Assembly (NCBI GenBank): GCA_964511185.1 | Contig: CAZEDU010000019.1 | Span: 1-53,958, forward strand | Length of the DNA: 53,958 bases | From: CAZEDU01 sp964511185 | GTDB taxonomy: Bacteria; Myxococcota; Myxococcia; Myxococcales; Myxococcaceae | Reading direction: 5' to 3' | In this document: piece after piece, positions 25,101-33,651 of the stretch | Layout of the letters: each line of letters starts with the position of its first letter | Position numbering within the stretch: the stretch's first letter is position 1 | Notes under the pieces: model-generated | Databases searched by the model: none | What the model was told of the DNA's origin: nothing | Seen by the model: the letters and a program-made list of their open reading frames with translations, nothing else | Program-made: the position numbers and the translations under genes

Positions 25101-27449
25101 CCAGCGCCGGGTGCGGTGCGGCTGGCCGTCACCGCGGGCGCCACCGCCGAGCTCCAGCGCAAGGCCGCCGTGCTGCGCCGGGCGCTCCAGATGAGCGGCC
25201 CCATCGACTTCCTCGCGCAGAGCGGCATCTTCCTACGCCGGCCGAACGGCCCGCTCGAAGGCGGCAAGGTGGTGGTGATGTTCCCGGGGCAGGGCGGCCA
25301 GTACCCGAACATGCTGCGGGCGCTGAGCGGCCAGTACCCGGTGGTGGCGGAGCTGCTCCACCAGGCCGACGCGCACTACGCGCGGCTGACCGGGCGCGCG
25401 CTGACCCAGGCCTTCTTCACCGACGACCCCGGCGCCTACCAGCAGCGCGACGAGGACATCCACGCCGCCGTCTTCCTGGTGAACCTCGCGCTGAACGCGC
25501 TGCTCGAGGCGCACGGCGTCCACGCGGACTTCTTCTTGGGGCAGAGCGCGGGCGAGCTGGCGGCGCTCGTCGCGGCGGGCGCGCTGTCCCTCGAGGATGG
25601 CCTGTTCGCGATCCACGCCCGCACGCGCGCGGTGCTCTCGATCCAGACCGACGACCCGGGCCGAATGGTGGCCGTGTCGGCCGGGGCCGAGCAGGTGCGG
25701 GCGCTCTTGCGCGGCCTGCCCGGGTACTGCGCGCTCGCGGCCGACAATGGACCCAAGGCCTGCATCGTCTCGGCCGACCGCCAGGCGCTGCCGGTCCTGC
25801 TCGAGCGGCTCACCGCGCAAGGGCTGGAGCACCAGGCGCTCGCGGTGTCACACGGGTACCACTCCGCGCTGATCGCGGCCGCCCAAGGCCCCTATCGCCA
25901 GGCGCTCGAGGGGCTGTCGTGGCGGGCGCCGCGAAGGCCCATCGTCTCCACCGTCGACGGCGAGCCGTACGGCGACAAGTCGCCCAGCCAGATCATCGAG
26001 CTCCTCACCCGGCAGTTCGTCGAGCCGGTGCTGCTCCAGAAGGCCTTTCGAACCGCCCATCGGCTCGGCGCGCGCTTCTTCATCGAGGCGGGCCCGAAGT
26101 GGTCGCTCACCCAGTTCGCGCGCGAGTCGCTCGCCGAGCTGCCGCACGCGGCGATGGCGACCATTCATCCCAAAGTGGGTGAGCTGGAGCAGTGGAATCG
26201 TCTTCTCGGCTTTTCTTTCGTGCACGGGCTCGGTCCCGCGCGCCCTGTCAAAAGGGGAGTCACCATGCAGACTCAACTGAGAACCAGCGCGTCGGTGGGC
26301 CCGCCCGCCTCCGCGGAAGAGGCCTTGCTGTCGCTGCCGCTCGCGGAGGTGTTGGGGAGCGACGCCGCGCGCCGCATCGCCAGCGCGCTCGGGCGCCGCT
26401 TCGCCGTCGACGCGGCCGGCGCGCGGGCCGAGGACGTGGCGACGCTCGAGGCGGTGGTGGCGTACGTCGCGCGCGGGGGCAAGCCGTCGGCCAGCGCCCC
26501 GACGTCGGAGGCCGCGCGCGTGGTCGAGGAGGCGCGCTTCGCCGCCGCGGCGTGGACCGCCGAGACCGCCGAGGCCGAGGTCCACCGGGTGCTGCTCGCC
26601 AACGCCGTCGAGAAGACCGGCTACCCGCCCGAGATGCTCGAGCTCGACCTGGACCTGGAGGCCGACCTGGGCGTGGACACGGTGAAGCAGGTCGCCATCT
26701 TCTCGAAGACGCGTGAGCACTTCGGCCTCACGCGGGACCCGAAGCTGAGCCTGCGCGACTTCAACACCTTGCGGAAGGTCATCGTCCATCTGCGTGACCG
26801 CCTGTTGCTGGCCTCTCCGCCTGCCGTCCCAGCGGGTACATTCGTCGAACGAGCGAGCGCGATGCCCAAGACCCAACCTTCCAGCCCCAGCGCGTCGCGG
26901 CCCGCCGTGAGCGCGGAAGAGATTCGCCGCGTGCTGCTCGCGAACGCGGTCGAGAAGACCGGCTACCCCGAAGAGATGCTGGAGCTCGACCTGGATCTGG
27001 AGGCCGACCTGGGCGTCGACACCGTGAAGCAGGTGGCCATCTTCGCCAAGACGCGGGAGCACTTCGGCGTGCCGCGGGACCCCAAGCTGAGCCTGCGCGA
27101 CTTCAACACGCTTCGAAAGGTCATCACGCACCTGGATGAGAAGATTCAGGCGATGGGCGGGGCCGCGCCGCCGTCATCGAGCGCGGGGGCCGCGAGCGGC
27201 CGCTCGTCGAACGGCGCCAACGGGCACTCCCCCGGTGGACGCGGCGGCGGGCCGGCCAGCCTCGACGAGGTGCGCTCTGCGCTCTTGTCGATGCAGCTCA
27301 TCGATGAGCTCGGGCTCACCCCCGAGGAGACGGCGAAGCTCGCGCGCGCCCTGGCCGACCGGCTGGGGCTGCCTTCGCTGGAGTCAGGGGGCGCGCGCAC
27401 GCTCAACGACCTCATCACCCTCGCCAGGCAGTCACAGCGACCGACGTGA
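22176..27449 (+). CDS. Multidomain synthase A: KS(inactive)-KS-AT-ACP-ACP
   Basis: 1757 residues. KS1 (about 1-450) keeps both catalytic His motifs (VECHATGTHVGD; KANIGHL) but has VDAGFASSL, so the active-site Cys is Phe205. KS2 (about 472-925) is intact: Cys681 (VDAACASAH), ECHGTGT, KSNIGHL. The AT (about 1025-1340) has GQSAGE with Ser1124 and GYHS with His1229. Two nearly identical carrier domains (about 1465-1545 and 1580-1660) read LGVDTVKQ, with Thr1502 and Thr1616 at the phosphopantetheine position. Related segments of about 60 residues without that motif flank the carriers (about 1376-1435 and 1696-1757). Synthase A supplies the acyl loading and carrier functions missing from synthase B. 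Its stop overlaps the next GTG start by 4 bp. Confidence 0.93.
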   Translation: MDPIAVVGLGCVLPGALDVAAFWRNVLRRQVSLQPVPPQAWEHARYFDADRSAPDRTYCRVGGFVTDFRFDWRRFKVPPADAQAVNPMQWMVLEAGYQALSPLQRLPTETTAIILGSTGLGWQRDSGLRIRLDDMVDAVRDSEAFRSLPPHARDAVLEQAQRELTARLKEVSEDNVVGASASVAAGRINMHFDLKGPHYSVDAGFASSLAALDLAVRGLRDREFDLALTGGVSEMLTPLELIAFSKLGALSEHAARPFAADADGTVLGEGAAMLALKRLDDALADQDTIYAVLRGVGGSSDGRGKSLVAPRFEGQALAMRNAFRDAGDEVRPESIAYVECHATGTHVGDASEVRALREVYGAAAQGSIALGAVKANIGHLRSASGAAGLLKAVLALHHRTVPPHVPVAQVSPGLELSTSPFYLPDEPKPFREGALPRAALSAFSFGGNNFHAVLEARAPSSKPRAARPLPREEPLAVVGMGGMFPGAETIPAFWERLVEGYDRTQRVPKERYAIERYFDPNGARSDKSYTTLGCFLDRLPPPQLSMKIPPSAWSALDPSHVLCLLSAQQALEDAKFVEGKWPKDKVALSLAFLPYQGKKFLADSRVNFAEFHHALAAALEAAKVPAAAQARVLAEAEARFKSGLPEITDDTLTGYLGSLNAGRIAWLHDFHGPHFVVDAACASAHAALHAAWKMLQHRVADVTLTGGVWCDMRPEFFIAACRFNALSADGSFPFDSRANGFIPGEGAGVLVLKRLSDAERDGDRIRAVIRSVRGSSDGKGRSVLAPSREGEALAMKRTLQTAQLSPQAVDYVECHGTGTALGDVVEANAVADVYGPGREQPMLIGSVKSNIGHLNAAAGVAGFAKVILSLEHGVLPASLKVESPNPKLPAGVSVARARQDWPRRPEGGPRRAGVSSFGVGGANFHALFEEYRPATRSLARAGEPSALFAFAGADVAQCLSALEAVCASGAPAAPPPAPGAVRLAVTAGATAELQRKAAVLRRALQMSGPIDFLAQSGIFLRRPNGPLEGGKVVVMFPGQGGQYPNMLRALSGQYPVVAELLHQADAHYARLTGRALTQAFFTDDPGAYQQRDEDIHAAVFLVNLALNALLEAHGVHADFFLGQSAGELAALVAAGALSLEDGLFAIHARTRAVLSIQTDDPGRMVAVSAGAEQVRALLRGLPGYCALAADNGPKACIVSADRQALPVLLERLTAQGLEHQALAVSHGYHSALIAAAQGPYRQALEGLSWRAPRRPIVSTVDGEPYGDKSPSQIIELLTRQFVEPVLLQKAFRTAHRLGARFFIEAGPKWSLTQFARESLAELPHAAMATIHPKVGELEQWNRLLGFSFVHGLGPARPVKRGVTMQTQLRTSASVGPPASAEEALLSLPLAEVLGSDAARRIASALGRRFAVDAAGARAEDVATLEAVVAYVARGGKPSASAPTSEAARVVEEARFAAAAWTAETAEAEVHRVLLANAVEKTGYPPEMLELDLDLEADLGVDTVKQVAIFSKTREHFGLTRDPKLSLRDFNTLRKVIVHLRDRLLLASPPAVPAGTFVERASAMPKTQPSSPSASRPAVSAEEIRRVLLANAVEKTGYPEEMLELDLDLEADLGVDTVKQVAIFAKTREHFGVPRDPKLSLRDFNTLRKVITHLDEKIQAMGGAAPPSSSAGAASGRSSNGANGHSPGGRGGGPASLDEVRSALLSMQLIDELGLTPEETAKLARALADRLGLPSLESGGARTLNDLITLARQSQRPT

Positions 27450-28312
27450 TCCAAGAGAGCGCCGCGCATCCGCTCGTGGTGGCGACCAGCGCGGGCGGCG
27501 ACGAGGTGCGGTGCGCCCTCAAGCCCGCGGGGTGGCCGAGCCGCGACCGGCTGCCGCCCTCGCTGTGCCTGGAGGCGCTGGCGGCGGCGGCGGCGTGCCT
27601 GGAGCGCACCGGCGGGCTGTACCTGGCGCGCGGCATCGGCTTGGAAGGCTCCGTCCGCGAGCTCCACCAGGCCGAGGTGCGGGCGAGCCGCGCGCCGGGA
27701 TGCGTGCGCGCGGTGCTCGTCACCCAAGGCAACCCCGCGGTCAGCGCCGAGCTGTTCCTGGCCGAGGCGAGGCCGCTCGCGCCGCGGCTGCAGGACTTCG
27801 AGACCTGGTCTCTCGAGCGGCGGCAGCCAAGCTACAACGCCGGCGCACTCTACGGCGAGCTCGAGGACTCGCCCGAGGCGCTGCGCGTGGTGCGGTGGGC
27901 CCACCTCATCGAGCTGGGGCACTTGGTGGGGGCGATGAGCTGCGCCGAGTTCGCTTGGCCGACCGATGGCTCCGCCGCGTCGTTGCAGTCGGCGCCGCCG
28001 GTCATCGAAGGGCTCATTCAGATGAGCCAGTGGCTCTGGTACGCGCTCGCCGGACAGAAGGGCGCCCTGCGTGGCATCGACGAGGCGCGCTGGTACCGGC
28101 TCCCGCACAAAGATGAGCTCATCGTCTGCCACGTGCGCGCGCGGGGCCGGGTGCGCGGGCTCGCCAGCTTCGACGCGACGGCCTTCGGCGATGACCGGCA
28201 GCCGCTGGTCGAGCTGAAGGGCCTGTGCCTGTTGCCGGAGGCGGGCGCGTCGGACGGCCTGCGGTTGGGGTGGCAGCGGTTTCTGCGCGCGCTGGGGGCC
28301 GCGGACCGATGA
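27446..28312 (+). CDS. Stand-alone hot-dog dehydratase-like protein (PS-DH-like)
   Basis: 288 residues from a GTG that overlaps the synthase A stop (GTGA). The order of a PKS dehydratase double hot-dog can be recognised: an N-terminal half with RLPPSLCLEALAAAAACLER, then YNAGALYGELEDSPEALRVV resembling the second half, and PVIEGLIQMSQWLWYALAG resembling the helix that normally carries the catalytic Asp. I do not see the HxxxGxxxxP motif, so it may be a structural or isomerising partner rather than an active dehydratase. Its stop overlaps the synthase B start by 4 bp, so expression is locked to the synthases. Family assignment is tentative. Confidence 0.7.
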   Translation: MIQESAAHPLVVATSAGGDEVRCALKPAGWPSRDRLPPSLCLEALAAAAACLERTGGLYLARGIGLEGSVRELHQAEVRASRAPGCVRAVLVTQGNPAVSAELFLAEARPLAPRLQDFETWSLERRQPSYNAGALYGELEDSPEALRVVRWAHLIELGHLVGAMSCAEFAWPTDGSAASLQSAPPVIEGLIQMSQWLWYALAGQKGALRGIDEARWYRLPHKDELIVCHVRARGRVRGLASFDATAFGDDRQPLVELKGLCLLPEAGASDGLRLGWQRFLRALGAADR

Positions 28313-31300
28313 CCCCCTTTCGCACCCGCCCAGTGGCGATCGTCGGCGCCGCGTGCCAGCTGCCGGGCGTGCAGCGGCTCAAGGAGGTCGACCTCACCGC
28401 CGGGGCGCCGGCCGCGCTCGCGGGCTGCCCGCCGCAGTGGGCCGAGTGGCTGGGGCTGGGCGGCGCGTTGCGGGCGGGGCGCATCGCGGACGTGCCCTTC
28501 GATTGGAAGAAGTTCCACCTGCCGCCGAACGTCTGCGACCAGATGCACCGCATGGAGCGGGTGCTGCTGACGGTGCTCGCCGAGGCGCTGCTCGACGCCG
28601 GCTACACCACCGACGGCGCGCTCGAGCGGTGCGCGGTGTACATCGGCGCGACCGGGCTGGGCGTGGATGAGCGGATCGACCACACCTTGCGGCTGCGGGC
28701 GCCCGAGCTGTCGCAGGCGCTGCTGGCGGAGGGCGGGCGGCTCGGGGTGTCGCCCGCGCTCCTCGACGCCGCCGCGAACGAGGTGCTCCAGGGGACGCCG
28801 CCCATCACCGCGGACTCGATCACCACCACCGCGAGCGTGGCGGCCGGGCGCGTCTCGGCGCTCTTCAACACCGGCGGCGGCCACTTCGCGGTCGACGCCG
28901 GTGGCGCGTCCTCGATGGCGGCCTTGCGGCTGGCGATGCAGAGCCTGGCGCTCGGCCACTGCGACGTCGCGGTGGTGGCGGGGTTGTCGCCGCTGGTGGG
29001 GCCGTCGTCCTTCGCGCTGCTCGAGGCGCGCGGCTGGCTCGCGCGCGAGCTGCACCCGCTCACCGAGGCGGCCGGCGGCACCGTCCCGGCGGAGGGCGCG
29101 ACCGCGCTGGTGCTCCGGCGGCACGAGGAGGTCGAGGCGGAGAAGGGGCGCGCGTACGCCGTGCTGCACGTGGTGAGCGAGGCGTGCGACTTCGCCCGGT
29201 CGAGCCTGAGCCACTTGGGCAAGCTGGTGCACGCGGCCGCGCGCGACGCGCTCGAGCTGTCCGGCGTCGAGCCCGACCAGGTCGGCCACCTCGAGCTGAC
29301 GGCGTGCGGCGTGCCGCCGTGGGAGGACGAGGAGCTGATGGGGCTCCGCGGCGCGCACGCGCTTCGGCGGGGCGGCCGGCTCAGCGTCTCGTGCGCCGCC
29401 TCGCGCTTCGGCTACCAGCAGGCCAACTCGGGGCTCACGTCGGTGCTGCGCGCCGCGCTCGCGCTCGATGCGGGGCGGCGGCCCTTCGACGTCGCCGCCG
29501 GGCGCCCGCGGGACTCGCTCGGCCCGCTGGAGCGGTCGACGGAGGGCCGCCCGCTCGAGGAGGCCGCGCTGATCGGCGTCAGCAACGCGGCCCCCGGGGG
29601 CAGCGCCTACCACGCGCTGCTCTCGCGCGCCCGGGCGCACCGCACGCGCTCGACGCCCGTCCGGCGCGTCCCCGCGGCCCGGAAGCTGGCGGTCGTCGGG
29701 GTGGGCGCCATCGCACCCGGCGCGAAAGACGCCAAAGCGTTCTGGCAGAACGTCCAGGCGAAGACCGACGCGATTCGGGACCTGCCGAAGGGCCGGTTCG
29801 ACATCGACCTGTTGCTCGAGCCGGTGATCGCCGCCTCGGCCGACGTGCCGCGCATCGCCGGGGTGGTCGACCTGCCGGAGTGGGCCCCCGACCGGCTCAA
29901 GCTCCCGCCCGCGCTGGTGCGGCGCATGGACCCGGCGGTCTTGCTCACGCTGCTCGCCGGGTGCGAGGCGCTCGAGTCGTGCGGCTTCGAGGAGGGCCGG
30001 TGGAACCCGGCCAAGGTGCGGGTCGTCATCGGCCAGCTTCCGCTGCGGGAGCGGGAGCTGGAGGCCGAGCGGCGCTTCACCGCCGAGCGGTACCTGGAGC
30101 GCGCCGCCGCGCAGCTGGAGCGCCGCGGCGTCGATGCCCAGGCGCTCGGCGCGCTGATCGCGGCGGCGCGGGCGCGCTACGGCGAGGCGCTGCAGCGCAT
30201 CGATGAAGACGCCTGGGGCTTCTTCACCGGCGCCACCTGCGCCGAGCGGCTCGCGGCGCGCTTTCGCTTCACCGGCGGGGCGCACGCCGTCGACGCGGCC
30301 TGCGCCAGCTCGCTCGCGGCGGTGCATGCGGGGATGCTCAGCCTGCTCACCGGCGAGACCGACGTGCTGCTCGCGGGCGGCGTCGCGTACAACCTGGTGC
30401 CCGAGTACTTCGTGACGTTGAGCGCGCTGTCGGTGCTGTGCGCGCGCGGCTCGTTCCCGTTCGACGACCGCGCGGAGGGGTTCGTGCCCGCGGAGGGCGC
30501 CGGCGTGGTGGTGATCAAGCGGCTGGAGGACGCCGAGGCCGCGCGCGACCGCATCTTGTCGGTCATCGCTGGCGTCGGCTTCTCGAGCGACGGGAAGGGC
30601 ACGTCGCTCTTCGCGCCGAGCGCGGCGGGGCAGGCGAAGGCGGTGGAGCGGGCGCTCGACGCGGCGCAGGTGGACCCCACCTGGGTCGATCTGATCGAGG
30701 CGCACGGCAGCGGCACGCGCCGCTCCGACGTCGCGGAGGCGACCGCCTACGGCAAGGTGTTCGCCGCGCGGGGGCGCGACAACCCGGTCGCGCTCGGGTC
30801 GGTCAAGTCGCAGATCGGCCACCTGAGCTCCGCCGGCGGCGCGATGGGGCTCATCAAGACGACCCTCGCCTTGAGCGAGCAGGTCTTGCCGCCGATGAAC
30901 GGCGGCGAGTACCCCAACCCGGAGATCCCCTTCGACAAGCTGCCGCTGGCCTTGGCGTTGGAGCGGCGGCCGTGGCGGCTCCCTCAGACGGGCGTGCGGC
31001 GCGCGGGCGTGAGCGCGTTCGGCCTGGGCGGGTCGAACTACCACCTGGTCCTCGAGGAGCACGACAACCTCCACCGGCGGGATCGCCGCGTCGACCCCAG
31101 CCCCGCCACGCGGCCCTACCCGGCGCCGGCGCGCGGGCTGTTCGCCGACCGGTGGGCGCTCGATCTCTTGCCGCTCTCGCTCGCCTCCGAGGTGCACTAC
31201 CCGCTCCCCGACAAGCGGCTGCTCGTCCTGTGCGAGCAAGATGACGTGGCGGCCGCGCTCACCGCGAAGCTCGAGCAGGCCGGCTGTCGGACGCACCGCG

Positions 31301-33651
31301 TGTCGCTCGCCGGCGCGCGGGACTTCGCGGCGGTCGAGGCGCGGCTGAAGGCGGCGGACGAGGCGATCGGCGGGGCGCACGGCGTGGTCGACGCGATGGC
31401 GTGGGTGCCGGCGGAGTACTTCCTGAGCCTCTCGCCGGAGGTGTTCCGCGCGCGCATCGACGAGACGATGTCGCGCCTGTTCGGCGTCGCCCGCTTCTTC
31501 CACGCGCGCTGGAGCGAGGCGGGCGAGCGCACGGGCTGCTACGTGGCGCTGACGGCGCAGGGCGGTGACTTCGGCTTCCTGGGCGACGGCGGCAACGTGC
31601 TGGGCGGCGCCATCTCGGGCTTCCTGAAGGGGCTCAAGCAGGAGCTGCCCAACCTGTTCGCGCGCGTCATCGATTTGGAGCCCGCCTGTCCCCTGGAGCA
31701 AGGGGCCGCGTGGCTGATCCGCGAGCTCGCCGAAGGCACCGACCGGGTCGAGGTGGGCTACTGGGGCGAGCGCCGCTTCGCGGTCGGGTTGCGGCGCGCC
31801 AGCTTCCCCGAGGTCGACAAGGTGCGCCGGGCGATCGACCCGGCGTGGGTGCTGGTCTTCTCGGGCGGCGGGCGCGGCGCGGTGTTCGAGGTGGCCAAGG
31901 CCATTGCGCGGATGGGCCCGCGGGTGGTGCTCACCGGGCGCACGCCGGTGCCGCAGGGGACCGAGCCGTACCTGGCGATGGACGACGCGGCGTTCGAGGC
32001 GTACCGGAAAGAAGAGATGGTGCGGCGCAAGCAGGCCGACCCGTCGATGACGCCGGTGCGCTTCGCGCAGCTGTTCGAGCCGGTCGCGCGCGCCCGGGAG
32101 CTGTTCCGCAACCTGGCCGAGGCGTTTCAGCTGGGGCTGCCGGTGCAGTACGAGGTCTGCGACATCAGCGATGCGGGCCAGGTGCGCGAGCTGATCGGCC
32201 GGGTGCGGCAGGCGCACGGGCGCGTCGACGGCATCGTGCACGGCGCGATGGTCGAGTCGTCGAAGAGCGTGCTCGACAAGAAGCCCGAGGAGATTGCCGC
32301 GACGGTGGCGGTGAAGGTCGAGGGCCTTCGAAACCTGCTGCAGGCCACCCGGGCCGATGACTTGAAGCTGGTGATGTGCTTCGGCTCGGGCGCCGGCCGT
32401 TTCGGCAACCGGGGCCAGAGCGACTACTGCGCGGCGAACGACCTGATGGCGAAGTGCGCCGCCGCGTACGCGCACCGCGCGCGCGCCACCACGCGGGTGG
32501 TGACCATCGACTGGACCGCGTGGGAGAGCGTGGGCGCCGCGGCGAGGAATTTGGACATGGTCTCGTCGACCGGCGTCACCTTCATCTCGCCGGCGGAGGG
32601 CTGCTACTGGTTCATCAACGAGCTGATGCTCGGCGGCCACGAGCGCGAGGTGGCCATCTTCGACGAGCGGCTGTTCCACGAATGGCCGTTCCTGGGCGCG
32701 TCGGCGGAAGGGCCCGGGGCCCGGCGCGCGTGGGACGATCGCGGGCAGCTGCTCGTCCCCTCGGATTTTCCGCTCATCGAGACCTTGAGCGCCTCGAGCG
32801 CGCAGCGGCTGGTGGCGACCCGCCGCTTCGACCTGGAGCGGGATCGCTTCCTCTCGCAGCACCAGCTCTACGGCGTGCCGATTTTGCCCGGCACGTTCGG
32901 CTTCGAGCTGCTCGCGGAGGGCGCGGCGCTCCTGCGGCCGGATCTGTGGTTGCTGCGCGGCGAGGCGCTCGAGATCGACGCGCCGGTCAAGCTGTTCCGG
33001 GAGCAGCCGGTCAACGTGCAGGTCCAGGCGAGCGTCTTGGAGGAGCGGGCGGATCAGGTGGTGGTGCAGGTGGAGACGAGCAGCGTCATCAAGGTCGGCC
33101 ACTCGTACATGACGCAGACCCGCATCCACCACCGCGGCCGTTTCGTGCTCGGGCCGCGCCCGGAGTTCCCGCCCGGCACCGGTGGAATGCCGGAGGCGCT
33201 CCCCGGCGCCCGCGCGCGGTCGATCTTCCACTTGGCGAAGGACCCGGTGTACCTGGGCCCGCTGTTCTGCCGCGCCGAGTGGGTCTACGTCGGCGAGGAC
33301 CAGGTCGAGGGCATCATCCGCGCGCCCAGGCACCGCGACATCTTCGCGCACCTGACGCGGCCGTCGTTCGCGTTCGACCCGCTGTTGCTCGACGGCGCGT
33401 TTCAGGTCGCCGCCAACTGGGACGGGCACCACCACGACGTCGTCTCGATTCCTTTGGGCGTGCAGACGCTCGAGCGCGGGCGGGCGCGCCGGCTCAACGA
33501 GAGCGCGCACGCCCGCGCCACGCCGCTCGCGCAGGAGGGCAAGGACGTCCTCTACGACGTCGAGGTGAGGGGAGAGGACGGCGCGCTGCTGCTCAAGGTG
33601 CATCGGCTTCGGCTGCGCCGCCTCGACGCGGGCCAGACCTCGCTGACATGA
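28309..33651 (+). CDS. Multidomain synthase B: KS(inactive)-KS-pseudo-KR-KR-DH
   Basis: 1780 residues. KS1 (1-440) is heavily degenerate: VDAGGASSM puts Gly199 at the Cys position, and both His motifs are lost (ACGVPP; RFGYQQANSG). KS2 (about 460-905) is intact with Cys665 (VDAACASSL), EAHGSGT and KSQIGHL. A Rossmann-like spacer (about 960-1160) lacks a clear cofactor motif. The KR (about 1175-1445) has SGGGRGAVFEVA, GSGAGRFGN and Tyr1373 of DYCAAND. The C-terminal DH has HQLYGVPILPG (His1518) and LLDGAFQ (Asp1695). There is no AT, ACP or ER, so it must act on carriers of synthase A. ATG 28309 overlaps the preceding TGA; its stop overlaps the next ATG. Confidence 0.93.
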   Translation: MTPFRTRPVAIVGAACQLPGVQRLKEVDLTAGAPAALAGCPPQWAEWLGLGGALRAGRIADVPFDWKKFHLPPNVCDQMHRMERVLLTVLAEALLDAGYTTDGALERCAVYIGATGLGVDERIDHTLRLRAPELSQALLAEGGRLGVSPALLDAAANEVLQGTPPITADSITTTASVAAGRVSALFNTGGGHFAVDAGGASSMAALRLAMQSLALGHCDVAVVAGLSPLVGPSSFALLEARGWLARELHPLTEAAGGTVPAEGATALVLRRHEEVEAEKGRAYAVLHVVSEACDFARSSLSHLGKLVHAAARDALELSGVEPDQVGHLELTACGVPPWEDEELMGLRGAHALRRGGRLSVSCAASRFGYQQANSGLTSVLRAALALDAGRRPFDVAAGRPRDSLGPLERSTEGRPLEEAALIGVSNAAPGGSAYHALLSRARAHRTRSTPVRRVPAARKLAVVGVGAIAPGAKDAKAFWQNVQAKTDAIRDLPKGRFDIDLLLEPVIAASADVPRIAGVVDLPEWAPDRLKLPPALVRRMDPAVLLTLLAGCEALESCGFEEGRWNPAKVRVVIGQLPLRERELEAERRFTAERYLERAAAQLERRGVDAQALGALIAAARARYGEALQRIDEDAWGFFTGATCAERLAARFRFTGGAHAVDAACASSLAAVHAGMLSLLTGETDVLLAGGVAYNLVPEYFVTLSALSVLCARGSFPFDDRAEGFVPAEGAGVVVIKRLEDAEAARDRILSVIAGVGFSSDGKGTSLFAPSAAGQAKAVERALDAAQVDPTWVDLIEAHGSGTRRSDVAEATAYGKVFAARGRDNPVALGSVKSQIGHLSSAGGAMGLIKTTLALSEQVLPPMNGGEYPNPEIPFDKLPLALALERRPWRLPQTGVRRAGVSAFGLGGSNYHLVLEEHDNLHRRDRRVDPSPATRPYPAPARGLFADRWALDLLPLSLASEVHYPLPDKRLLVLCEQDDVAAALTAKLEQAGCRTHRVSLAGARDFAAVEARLKAADEAIGGAHGVVDAMAWVPAEYFLSLSPEVFRARIDETMSRLFGVARFFHARWSEAGERTGCYVALTAQGGDFGFLGDGGNVLGGAISGFLKGLKQELPNLFARVIDLEPACPLEQGAAWLIRELAEGTDRVEVGYWGERRFAVGLRRASFPEVDKVRRAIDPAWVLVFSGGGRGAVFEVAKAIARMGPRVVLTGRTPVPQGTEPYLAMDDAAFEAYRKEEMVRRKQADPSMTPVRFAQLFEPVARARELFRNLAEAFQLGLPVQYEVCDISDAGQVRELIGRVRQAHGRVDGIVHGAMVESSKSVLDKKPEEIAATVAVKVEGLRNLLQATRADDLKLVMCFGSGAGRFGNRGQSDYCAANDLMAKCAAAYAHRARATTRVVTIDWTAWESVGAAARNLDMVSSTGVTFISPAEGCYWFINELMLGGHEREVAIFDERLFHEWPFLGASAEGPGARRAWDDRGQLLVPSDFPLIETLSASSAQRLVATRRFDLERDRFLSQHQLYGVPILPGTFGFELLAEGAALLRPDLWLLRGEALEIDAPVKLFREQPVNVQVQASVLEERADQVVVQVETSSVIKVGHSYMTQTRIHHRGRFVLGPRPEFPPGTGGMPEALPGARARSIFHLAKDPVYLGPLFCRAEWVYVGEDQVEGIIRAPRHRDIFAHLTRPSFAFDPLLLDGAFQVAANWDGHHHDVVSIPLGVQTLERGRARRLNESAHARATPLAQEGKDVLYDVEVRGEDGALLLKVHRLRLRRLDAGQTSLT

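Noticed and set aside
22176..28312. Frameshift or pseudogene in the synthase genes
   Set aside because: The 4-bp overlaps at 27446 and 28309 are clean start/stop overlaps with full domains on each side, not broken frames.
28018..33603. A very long open frame (about 1860 codons) on the strand opposite synthase B
   Set aside because: It is the mirror of strong G/C third-position bias. The product is Arg/Pro/Asp/His-rich with no recognisable domain, whereas the plus strand gives a complete KS-KS-KR-DH protein.
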